Made by a program: the position numbers and the translations under genes
Shown here: positions 1 to 5,537 of the stretch, one piece after another
Position numbering within the stretch: the stretch's first letter is position 1
Layout: each line of letters opens with the position of its first letter
The notes under the pieces: generated by a model
What the model was told of the DNA's origin: nothing
Database searches by the model: none
Seen by the model: only the letters and a program-made list of their open reading frames with translations
From: Gammaproteobacteria bacterium
GTDB lineage: Bacteria > Pseudomonadota > Gammaproteobacteria > Chromatiales > Chromatiaceae
DNA length: 12,659 nt
Direction of reading: 5' to 3'
Assembly: GCA_024644505.1 (NCBI GenBank)
Contig: JAHEHQ010000031.1
Location: 1 to 12,659 of the forward strand

Positions 1-57
1 TACTCCACCTGAACTGCTCCCTAAACACCATGACAGGTAGCGCCAAGGGCGACCCCG

Positions 58-405
58 ATGAGATTCAAACTGATCGTTGCACTTACTGATGAAAAGTGGA
101 CCAATGACCTGGTTGCCGCCGCCCGGGATGCGGGCGCAACAGGAGCAACCATTATCGGTCATGCAAAGGGTGAAGGACTGGATCCTTTGAAGACATTCTT
201 GGGCGCCTCCCTGCGAACCAGCACCGAACTTATTTTTTTCCTGGTTGAGGAGCACATGTGCCGCAAAATTATCGAGGCCATCGACAACGCCGGGCACATG
301 GATGAAAAATACACGGGCATCGCATTTCAGCTGAACGTGGAGGATGCCGTGGGTGTGTCTCACCAGATCGAGGAACTGACGCCGCTGGTGGAGGAGCAGT
401 TGTAA
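58..405 (+). CDS. P-II family nitrogen regulator-like protein
   Basis: This 115-residue protein has the length and the alternating beta-alpha pattern of PII signalling proteins. It starts MRFKLIVALTDE, like the first beta strand of GlnB, and has a second beta-alpha unit at about residues 58-77 (ELIFFLVEEHMCRKIIEAID). PII proteins are small cytoplasmic trimers that sense ATP/ADP and 2-oxoglutarate and bind partner proteins through a flexible T-loop. Here the T-loop region, about residues 35-57, is short and lacks the tyrosine that GlnB/GlnK carry for uridylylation, so this is a divergent PII-like protein rather than classical GlnB. In several proteobacteria such proteins sit beside a DUF1538 membrane protein; only 57 bases of upstream sequence are visible, so I cannot test that. 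The ATG at 58 is preceded by AAGGGCG, and upstream in-frame stops rule out an earlier start. The family call is fairly secure; the partner and the signal are unknown. Confidence 0.8.
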   Translation: MRFKLIVALTDEKWTNDLVAAARDAGATGATIIGHAKGEGLDPLKTFLGASLRTSTELIFFLVEEHMCRKIIEAIDNAGHMDEKYTGIAFQLNVEDAVGVSHQIEELTPLVEEQL

Positions 406-410
406 TACAG

Positions 411-460
411 TTGGCGGTTGGCGGTTGGCGGTTGGCGGTTGGCGGTTGGCGGTTGGCGGT
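411..460. repeat. Heptanucleotide tandem repeat (TTGGCGG)x7
   Basis: Seven perfect head-to-tail copies of TTGGCGG run from 411 to 459, plus one further T at 460. The array begins five bases after the stop codon of the P-II-like gene and ends 35 bases before the 3' end of the convergent secreted-protein gene, so it lies in a terminator-sized gap between two 3' ends. Seven-base units do not keep a reading frame, which fits a non-coding role. Such arrays usually arise and vary by replication slippage. There is no evidence here for phase variation, because no start codon or promoter lies next to it. Confidence 0.95.
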
Positions 461-494
461 ATATTAATCGTAAACCCGCTGTTTTTAACCACCG

Positions 495-1193
495 CTACGG
501 GCAATCCGGGCCGGTGAGACTGCACATCCAGAAGCGGGTATACAGGATACCCTCGAACCAGCCTTTCAGGCTTGCTGATTGCTCCCGAATATCCACCTCC
601 ATCCCGGGTTGACTCTTCGGCTCAGCCTCCATCAGCCTTATCGTTTCCGGGAGCGACAGGTGCATGCTGATCTGCATGGGATAGTATCCATCCAGGAAGC
701 GCCTCATGTACGGACCGTTCTGCAGCATATAGCGATTACCCCCCTGCCGCCGCAGTGCGCGGGACTCCGCACTGATACAGATCTGACCGCCGCGCGCTAT
801 TTCAGAAATCTGAATCTTCGGCCCGGAAACCCTGGATTCACCCACCTTGTCAGCGGACAGGATCTTCAGATCCCTTATGCGTTCAGGGCTGTAAACGATT
901 TCGAGTTCCGGCACGGGATCCAGATTGTAGTGGCACTGTCGCAACCTCACCCAGCCGTGGATCAGACTCGACTCGGTTATTTCGATCTCATTGTAATGGT
1001 AATGAACAGGCGCCTGCGGAGGGGACTCCAGAAAACGCAATTCGCCGTCACTCACCCTGGCTACCCGCGCTTCGAGACCCTCCGGAAAGATATCGTCCGA
1101 TGCCCCTGCTGAAAGGCTCAGAGTCAGTAAAACAATGTAGCAAAAAATCTGGGACATGCTTTGCTGTCCGGCCGACTGGAACGCAGAGATCAT
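495..1193 (-). CDS. Secreted protein of unknown function
   Basis: I do not recognise this 232-residue protein. Residues 13-31 (MSQIFCYIVLLTLSLSAGA) read as a Sec signal peptide with likely cleavage at AGA-SDD, so the mature protein should be periplasmic or outer-surface. The mature part has four cysteines: one in RLRQCHYN, one in GGQICISAES and two near the C-terminus (WMCSLTGPDCP). An aromatic stretch, NGPYMRRFLDGYYPMQISM, lies at about residues 158-176. The start at 1193 overlaps the antiporter's stop codon as ATGA, typical of translational coupling. A second Met at 1157 would give a more ordinary signal peptide and a 220-residue product; I cannot decide between them. Coupling suggests co-transcription with the antiporter, but no functional link is shown. 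Confidence 0.7.
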   Translation of the reverse strand: MISAFQSAGQQSMSQIFCYIVLLTLSLSAGASDDIFPEGLEARVARVSDGELRFLESPPQAPVHYHYNEIEITESSLIHGWVRLRQCHYNLDPVPELEIVYSPERIRDLKILSADKVGESRVSGPKIQISEIARGGQICISAESRALRRQGGNRYMLQNGPYMRRFLDGYYPMQISMHLSLPETIRLMEAEPKSQPGMEVDIREQSASLKGWFEGILYTRFWMCSLTGPDCP

Positions 1194-2182
1194 TGATATT
1201 GGGAATAGGCGTTCAGAAAGTAGAGTGCCACCAGTGTCAGGCCCGACCAGCTGACGATGTGGCGCATCCGGCGGGTGCGGTAGAAGAGACTGACCACCAC
1301 AACCCCCGTCATCACGATGGCCACAAAGGCTGAAACGACGTGGCTCTGGCTGACATCGGCGAGTAAGGGTCCCGGCAGGTAGAAAAGGTCATCCACGGCG
1401 ATGATCACCGTGTTGAAGAGGTTGCTTCCGAGCACATTGCCCACTGCCATATCCAGTGCCTGCAAGCGCACGGCGGCAATGGTTACCACCATCTCCGGCA
1501 GAGAGGTAACGAAGGCCACGAAAAGGGTTCCGACAAAGCTCTCGTTCCACTGCATCTGGACGGCAAGCTCCGCACCGACAAAGGGCAGCCAGATGCCCGC
1601 CGACACCACGACCATAGCCGCCGCCAGATAGCGCAGTACCGTCTGGCGCAGCGTCATGTGGGCGTAGTTTTCCTCGATCTGCCCGCTCAACTCCTGCGCC
1701 AGCTGCTTTTCGAAGCGGAATACCGTCCGCATCGAAAAGATATAGAAGCCAAGCAGTACGATACTGTAGATACCCACATGCCCAACGGCGAACCTGTTGT
1801 CGCCCCCCGACATGATGATGCCCAGGCCGATGATACCGATCAGGATGATACCGAAGCCGGAAGTGAGAATGTGGCCCTGGCTGGCCTTCCGGTAGATCGA
1901 TTCGCTGCGGGTCATCGCCTCCAGAAAGGCGAGTATGAAGAGGTTGAATACACAGCTGCCCAGGATATCCCCGACCGCGATATCCGGTACGCCGGCCACG
2001 GTGACCGAGCTGATGCCGGTGGCCAGTTCGGGAAGCGAGGTGACGGAAGCGAGAAGCACCACCCCTATCCAGGTACCGCCCATCCCGGTTTTTTCCGCGA
2101 TGGCATCGGCGTAGTGCGCAAGCCTGGTGCCGGCGATGCCGATGAGGATCACGCAGACAGCGAACTGGAGCCAAACGACCAA
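1190..2182 (-). CDS. Ca2+/Na+-type antiporter (CaCA family, YrbG-like)
   Basis: This inner-membrane cation exchanger has the two alpha repeats that define the CaCA superfamily. Using the 2182 start, the first repeat holds TSLPE (residues 48-52) and GDILGSCVFN (71-80). The second holds TSLPE and GNVLGSNLFN (248-257). The conserved glutamate in each repeat belongs to the ion-binding site. About ten hydrophobic segments are visible, with a charged cytoplasmic loop in the middle (FRFEKQLAQELSGQIEEN). The family swaps Ca2+ (or a related cation) for Na+ or H+. The frame is open from an ATG at 2254, but the extra 24 residues are polar and unlike the family. A TTG at 2182 has GGAGG eight bases upstream (2191-2195) and gives MVVWLQFAVCVILIGIAGTRL, the usual N-terminus, so I prefer TTG and 330 residues. 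Its stop overlaps the start of the next gene. Confidence 0.9.
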   Translation of the reverse strand: MVVWLQFAVCVILIGIAGTRLAHYADAIAEKTGMGGTWIGVVLLASVTSLPELATGISSVTVAGVPDIAVGDILGSCVFNLFILAFLEAMTRSESIYRKASQGHILTSGFGIILIGIIGLGIIMSGGDNRFAVGHVGIYSIVLLGFYIFSMRTVFRFEKQLAQELSGQIEENYAHMTLRQTVLRYLAAAMVVVSAGIWLPFVGAELAVQMQWNESFVGTLFVAFVTSLPEMVVTIAAVRLQALDMAVGNVLGSNLFNTVIIAVDDLFYLPGPLLADVSQSHVVSAFVAIVMTGVVVVSLFYRTRRMRHIVSWSGLTLVALYFLNAYSQYQ

Positions 2183-2190
2183 AAGGACCG

Positions 2191-2195
2191 CCTCC
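2191..2195 (-). promoter_or_regulatory. Shine-Dalgarno site deciding a TTG start
   Basis: On the minus strand GGAGG is followed by eight bases and then TTG at 2182-2180. This is the only good ribosome-binding site near the antiporter's N-terminus, and it moves the start 24 codons downstream of the first in-frame ATG at 2254. Confidence 0.65.
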
Positions 2196-2294
2196 CGAAT
2201 CAGGTGGCAAGGATACCTGATTCTAACGGAAGCGCTCTTACGGTTGTACCGCAATCAAAACTGACCGGCCCAAATGGGTAAGCAGCAATATTCA

Positions 2295-2420
2295 GGGGAA
2301 ACGGTTCCCGTGAAGTAAAGACGGCACTGCCACCCGTCAGGTCTCGGGAACCTGGCGGATCATTTACGGAAAAAACGGATACACGCTTGTAGACCCACAC
2401 GCACCGATGAGAATCGGCGC
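2295..2420 (-). other. Hairpin-rich leader region upstream of the antiporter
   Basis: The 257 bases between the antiporter start and the small gene contain four short dyads. They are GGGAA/TTCCC (2296-2309, 4-base loop), GACGG/CCGTC (2320-2338), CAGGT/ACCTG (2338-2354) and CCGAT-GAGA-ATCGG (2404-2417). The last has a GNRA loop as read on the plus strand, and adjacent bases extend it weakly to 2401-2420. The last dyad lies just downstream of the small gene's stop and could end its transcript, but no T-run follows it directly. The others would fall in the antiporter's leader if the promoter is upstream of them. I could not match them to a known riboswitch. No convincing gene lies in this interval. 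Confidence 0.35.
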
Positions 2421-2439
2421 GTACAGGTAAGCAGCTGCC

Positions 2440-2619
2440 TCAGGTATGCAGAGGAAGAGAACCCTCGTGGCTGAAAAGGCTTTTCAGCTTTTTGCGGGCG
2501 CCTGCCACCAACTCGGCAATCGCCTTGCTGCGCTCGTGTTTGGCTACGGCAATGTAATAATCGGTGTCTACCCGGCCATATTCGTTGAAATGGATGTCCT
2601 TAATGACAGACTTGTCCAT
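2440..2619 (-). CDS. Small protein of 59 residues, function unknown
   Basis: The protein starts MDKSVIKDIHFNEYGRVDTD and continues through an amphipathic helix-like stretch, YYIAVAKHERSKAIAELVAG, to a basic patch (ARKKLKSL). The ATG at 2619 is preceded by AAGGG with seven bases between, a good ribosome-binding site. An in-frame ATG at 2685 has no such site and adds an unlikely N-terminus, so I chose 2619. The arrangement of a tyrosine pair, then A..ER..AIAEL, then a basic tail resembles short helical families often annotated as DUF1127-like or RSP_7527-like, but that is a loose resemblance. It has no signal peptide or membrane segment and is probably cytoplasmic. It stands alone, divergent from the LysR gene. 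Confidence 0.55.
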   Translation of the reverse strand: MDKSVIKDIHFNEYGRVDTDYYIAVAKHERSKAIAELVAGARKKLKSLFSHEGSLPLHT

Positions 2620-2762
2620 GATACTACCCTTAATTAATTCATCTATCTGATTTAAACTGAACCGGCATGGATTTACCGCCGGCATTCACGAAATTATTAA
2701 ATAAGCTTACAAAAACTACTTTAATTTGTTGGACCTATCACTTCCGCTTAGATATATGATAT

Positions 2763-2791
2763 TTGACATCTCGAATAATACAAACGATAGT
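2763..2791 (+). promoter_or_regulatory. Sigma70-type promoter for the LysR gene
   Basis: TTGACA at 2763-2768 matches the -35 consensus perfectly. A 17-base spacer leads to GATAGT at 2786-2791, four of six matches to the -10 consensus. Transcription would begin near 2798, about 40 bases ahead of the proposed ATC start at 2837. The surrounding 2620-2836 gap is AT-rich, and the small minus-strand gene diverges from its other end. LysR proteins commonly bind such divergent regions, but I could not single out an operator. Confidence 0.55.
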
Positions 2792-2821
2792 TTTTCACTA
2801 AACAGTTGAATTTATTTCATT

Positions 2822-2830
2822 AAAAAGGAG
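2822..2830 (+). promoter_or_regulatory. Strong Shine-Dalgarno in front of an ATC codon
   Basis: AAAAAGGAG ends at 2830. Six bases later comes ATC (2837-2839), followed by codons reading RRLPPL, the usual N-terminus of GcvA-type LysR regulators. No ATG, GTG or TTG lies in frame between the stop at 2807-2809 and GTG at 3011. Confidence 0.7.
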
Positions 2831-2836
2831 CTCAAG

Positions 2837-3751
2837 ATCAGACGCCTTCCGCCGCTAACCTGCCTGCGCAGCTTTGAAACAGCCTCCCGTCTCGGCAGCT
2901 TCAACCAGGCTGCCAAGGCCCTGCATGTCACCCCCTCGGCAATCAGCCACCAGATCAAGTCCCTGGAGGCATTTCTGAAGCTTCCCCTGTTCACACGGGT
3001 CAACCGGCGGGTGGTGCTGACCGCCGCCGGGGAAAAATACCTGGCATCCGTGGAACATGCCCTTGACGAGATCGAAGCTGCGACCCGCCGCCTGATGGCC
3101 CGTCCCAACGTCAGCGCCGTCAATATCGATGTGGCACCGGCATTTCTTACCCGGTGGCTGGTACCCCGGATCAGTGAATTCAAGGAACAGCATCCTGATG
3201 TGGAACTGCGTCTGCATGCCACCAACAGCAAAACGGACTTCGTCCACTCGGATACGGATATGGCGATCTACCAGGGAAGCAGTGAAAGGAAAAATGCGGA
3301 ATCCGTTTTTCTCAGGGGGGTATCCATGGTGGTCGTCTGCAGTCCCCAGCTCCTGGAACAGGAAAACCCCCTGGAGAAACCCCATGATCTGCAGCACCAG
3401 TGCCTGCTTCACGTATCGACCCGGGGCCAGGACTGGTACGAACTCCTGGATGGCATAGGGATTCACCGCTCCTCCACCGAAAACTCATTGACGTTCTCCA
3501 GCACCGCCCTTGCCATCAGCGCCGCCATCGAGGGTCTGGGCGTGGCCCTCACGGACCGGGGACTGGTGGAACGGGAACTGAGATACGGTCTGCTGGTCAT
3601 ACCCTTCGACCTGAAGCTTGAGTCTGAGCGGGCCTTCTACCTCTCCTATCAGAAACGCCGGAGAATGACCCATGGGATGAAGGCCTTCCATGACTGGATA
3701 GTCGAACAGATGAAGCTCGAGCGCGAAGCACCGCTGGAAGCGGCGGTTTAG
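2837..3751 (+). CDS. LysR-family (GcvA-like) transcriptional regulator, ATC start
   Basis: This is a complete LysR-type regulator of 304 residues if read from ATC at 2837. The N-terminal winged helix-turn-helix is clear: RRLPPLTCLRSFETASRLGS, then FNQAAKALHVTPSAISHQIK at residues 22-41, then the family's F.R..R.V.LT.AG motif near residues 51-66. The effector-binding domain fills the rest, with typical segments VAPAFLTRWLVPRISEF and AISAAIEGLGVALTDRGLVE. Starting at the first conventional codon (GTG at 3011) would delete the whole DNA-binding domain. The promoter, the Shine-Dalgarno and the homologous N-terminus all place the start at ATC, where relatives have ATG-R-R-L-P. ATC is a very rare initiator, so expression may be low, or the base may be a mutation or sequencing error. 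The dioxygenase gene lies 47 bases downstream on the same strand and is a plausible target. Confidence 0.85.
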   Translation: MRRLPPLTCLRSFETASRLGSFNQAAKALHVTPSAISHQIKSLEAFLKLPLFTRVNRRVVLTAAGEKYLASVEHALDEIEAATRRLMARPNVSAVNIDVAPAFLTRWLVPRISEFKEQHPDVELRLHATNSKTDFVHSDTDMAIYQGSSERKNAESVFLRGVSMVVVCSPQLLEQENPLEKPHDLQHQCLLHVSTRGQDWYELLDGIGIHRSSTENSLTFSSTALAISAAIEGLGVALTDRGLVERELRYGLLVIPFDLKLESERAFYLSYQKRRRMTHGMKAFHDWIVEQMKLEREAPLEAAV

Positions 3752-3798
3752 CCGGAAACCGTTCGCGAGCATTCAAGGCTCACAAAAAGGAGATCCCT

Positions 3799-4455
3799 AT
3801 GTCCAATAACAGTCTGATATCAAGACGCAGTTTGCTGCTGGCCGGCACTTCCCTGGCGGCGACAGTGGCCTGCCCGTCGCTTGCCGGAACCGGGAAAATC
3901 CGAACCCCCCGCCAGTCTGAAGGCCCCTTCTACCCGGAGCATCTCCCGCTGGATGCAGACAATGATCTGGTCGAGGTGGCAGGCCGACCGGGTCCCGCCA
4001 AGGGAACGGTGCTGCATCTGTTCGGCCGGGTAACGGATGAAAGGGGGCGTCCGGTGCCCGACACCCGGGTTGAGATCTGGCAGTGTGATGCCATGGGCCG
4101 ATATCACCACAGACTGGATGCCGGCAACGCTGCGGATCCCAACTTCCAGGGATACGGCCTTATGGAGACCGAAAAAAGTGGTGAGTTTCGCTTCCGCACC
4201 ATCAGACCGGTGCACTATCCAGGACGCACGCCCCATATCCATTTCAAGGTCCGCAGCTGGGATTTCGATGACCTGACCACCCAGATGTACGTGGCCGGCG
4301 AACCGGCCAACGAAAGGGATTTCCTGCTGAACCGGGTGCGTGACCCCCGTGCCAGGGCCAGCCTCATAGTGCCTTTACTGTCGGCGGACGAAATCGAGGA
4401 AGGCGCTCTGGCGGGCAATTTCCATATTGTTCTCGGAGAAAATGCGTTTTCCTAG
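3799..4455 (+). CDS. Tat-exported intradiol ring-cleavage dioxygenase
   Basis: The 218-residue protein belongs to the protocatechuate 3,4-dioxygenase/catechol 1,2-dioxygenase fold. These non-haem Fe(III) enzymes open catechol-type rings between the two hydroxyls. The four expected iron ligands are present: Tyr102 in EIWQCDAMGRYHH, Tyr140 in RPVHYPGR, and His146 and His148 in TPHIHFKV. The N-terminus, SRRSLLLAGTSLAATVACPSLAG, has a twin-arginine motif and a hydrophobic core ending near AG-30, so export of the folded enzyme to the periplasm is likely. RTPRQSEGPFYP at 35-46 is the usual entry to this domain. An AAAAAGGAG ribosome-binding site lies seven bases before the ATG. The gene follows the LysR regulator at 47 bases. 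The substrate is not determined; lone Tat-type members are often of unknown specificity. Confidence 0.88.
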   Translation: MSNNSLISRRSLLLAGTSLAATVACPSLAGTGKIRTPRQSEGPFYPEHLPLDADNDLVEVAGRPGPAKGTVLHLFGRVTDERGRPVPDTRVEIWQCDAMGRYHHRLDAGNAADPNFQGYGLMETEKSGEFRFRTIRPVHYPGRTPHIHFKVRSWDFDDLTTQMYVAGEPANERDFLLNRVRDPRARASLIVPLLSADEIEEGALAGNFHIVLGENAFS

Positions 4456-4502
4456 GGCCTGTTAACACCATGCGGATACGCACATGGTGTTAACAGGCCC
4501 TA
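4453..4502. repeat. Perfect 20-base inverted repeat after the dioxygenase
   Basis: The arms at 4453-4472 and 4483-4502 are exact reverse complements, each containing GGGCCTGTTAACACC, separated by a 10-base loop. The left arm begins on the dioxygenase's TAG stop codon. A transcript would fold into a long stable stem that could protect the mRNA's 3' end or slow polymerase, but no T-run follows, so it is not a canonical intrinsic terminator. Arms of this length and perfection also resemble terminal repeats of a small mobile element. Confidence 0.85.
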
Positions 4503-4562
4503 TGCCGACGGTCGGCAGCAGGGATTCGTTTTTAACCCGCGTTTCGCTTCGCTTAACGCAGG
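4503..4562. repeat. Two further hairpin dyads before the EamA transporter
   Basis: TGCCGA-CGG-TCGGCA at 4503-4517 is a perfect six-base stem with a three-base loop. CCCGCGTT (4536-4543) pairs with AACGCAGG (4555-4562) with one mismatch around the loop TCGCTTCGCTT. A run of five T lies between the two dyads (4529-4533). The second looks like a degenerate dispersed hairpin repeat, but its copy number elsewhere cannot be seen here. Confidence 0.5.
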
Positions 4563-4584
4563 CTGCAGTTCCAATAAATTCCTG

Positions 4585-5505
4585 ATGCCGAGTTCGATGC
4601 CGGACAAACGCAAGCTGCTGGGGTTGATCCCTGTCGCATTCGTGCTGCTCTGGTCGACCGGTTTCATCGGGGCCAAGTACGGGCTCCCCTACGCCGAACC
4701 CTTCACCCTGCTGATGTACCGGATGTACATAACGCTTGGGGCCTTTCTGCTGCTGATCCGGATATTCAATGGCCGCTGGCCCGACAAGCGGGGTGCCCTT
4801 CATTCGATGGTGGTGGGCGCATTGGTCCACGCCTCCTATCTGGGGGGTGTCTTTTCAGCCATCAAATCCGGCATGCCCGCGGGGCTGATCTCTCTCCTGG
4901 TGGGACTCCAGCCGATCCTCACCGCAGTCATTGCCCGCGGCTGGCTCGGTGAAAGGATCAATGCCGTCCAGGGGGGTGGTTTGTTGCTGGGGCTCGTGGG
5001 CGTGGCAATGGTACTGGCAAACCGGGGGCAGGGAACAGGTTCCGCGGCCTATGGACCGGATGCCCTGCTCTACGCCCTGATCGCGCTGATCGGAATATCC
5101 CTGGGCACCCTTTATCAGAAACGCCACTGCTCGGGTGTCAACCTGCTGACCGGGGCTTTCTACCAGTTCCTGTCCACTGCCCTGATCATGACCGCCCTCT
5201 CCTTCATGTTCGAAACCGGTAAGATCCTCTGGGAACCCCAGTTCATACTCTCCCTGCTCTGGCTGGTATTCGGGCTTTCGATTACCGCCATTCTGCTGCT
5301 GATGCTGATGATACGCGAAGGCGCGGCAGCCAAGGTGGCCAGTTACTTTTACCTGACGCCTCCGGTAACCGCGATCATGGCCTGGCTGCTGTTCGACGAA
5401 CGGCTCGACATGCTGGCCGTTGGCGGCATGGTAATAGCCGTGTCAGGGGTCTATCTCGTGGCGCGGGGTCCGGACTGGTCGAAACGAAGATCTGCAAGAC
5501 TATGA
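4585..5505 (+). CDS. EamA/DMT-family transporter
   Basis: This 306-residue inner-membrane protein has about ten hydrophobic segments arranged as two EamA repeats (about residues 12-146 and 160-296), the standard drug/metabolite transporter layout. Recognisable pieces are FVLLWSTGFIGAKYGLPYAEPFT near the start, GLISLLVGLQPILTAVIARGWLGERI closing repeat 1, and SYFYLTPPVTAIMAWLLFDERL closing repeat 2. The family exports or imports small metabolites such as amino acids; the substrate cannot be read from the sequence. Neither ATG at 4585 nor ATG at 4597 has a good ribosome-binding site; I kept the longer form. The gene follows the dioxygenase after an inverted-repeat-rich gap, so co-transcription is uncertain. 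It faces the methyltransferase gene, with 32 bases between the two stops. Confidence 0.87.
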   Translation: MPSSMPDKRKLLGLIPVAFVLLWSTGFIGAKYGLPYAEPFTLLMYRMYITLGAFLLLIRIFNGRWPDKRGALHSMVVGALVHASYLGGVFSAIKSGMPAGLISLLVGLQPILTAVIARGWLGERINAVQGGGLLLGLVGVAMVLANRGQGTGSAAYGPDALLYALIALIGISLGTLYQKRHCSGVNLLTGAFYQFLSTALIMTALSFMFETGKILWEPQFILSLLWLVFGLSITAILLLMLMIREGAAAKVASYFYLTPPVTAIMAWLLFDERLDMLAVGGMVIAVSGVYLVARGPDWSKRRSARL

Positions 5506-5537
5506 TTTCGTTCGGCACCTACCGGAACAGCCTCCCC

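Noticed and set aside
2..40. Possible last 12 codons of an upstream gene ending at TAG 38-40
   Set aside because: Too short to recognise, and another plus frame is also open through this edge, so the frame cannot be chosen.
418..612. Plus-strand 64-codon frame starting in the tandem repeat
   Set aside because: Its N-terminus is only translated repeat (VGGWRLA) and the rest is antisense to the secreted-protein gene.
2320..2360. Mn2+ (yybP-ykoY) riboswitch upstream of the antiporter
   Set aside because: The conserved core of that class is not visible; only generic short stems are present.
2200..2400. Minus-strand 66-codon frame before the antiporter
   Set aside because: No ribosome-binding site, no family resemblance, and it overlaps the hairpin-rich leader and the antiporter's Shine-Dalgarno region.
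3011..3751. LysR gene starting at GTG 3011
   Set aside because: This would remove the DNA-binding domain, which is clearly encoded in the same frame from 2837 with a ribosome-binding site and promoter ahead of it.
5506..5537. Bidirectional terminator between the convergent transporter and cfa-like genes
   Set aside because: Only a weak bulged stem (GTTCGG with CCGGAAC) and no T-run; not enough to call.
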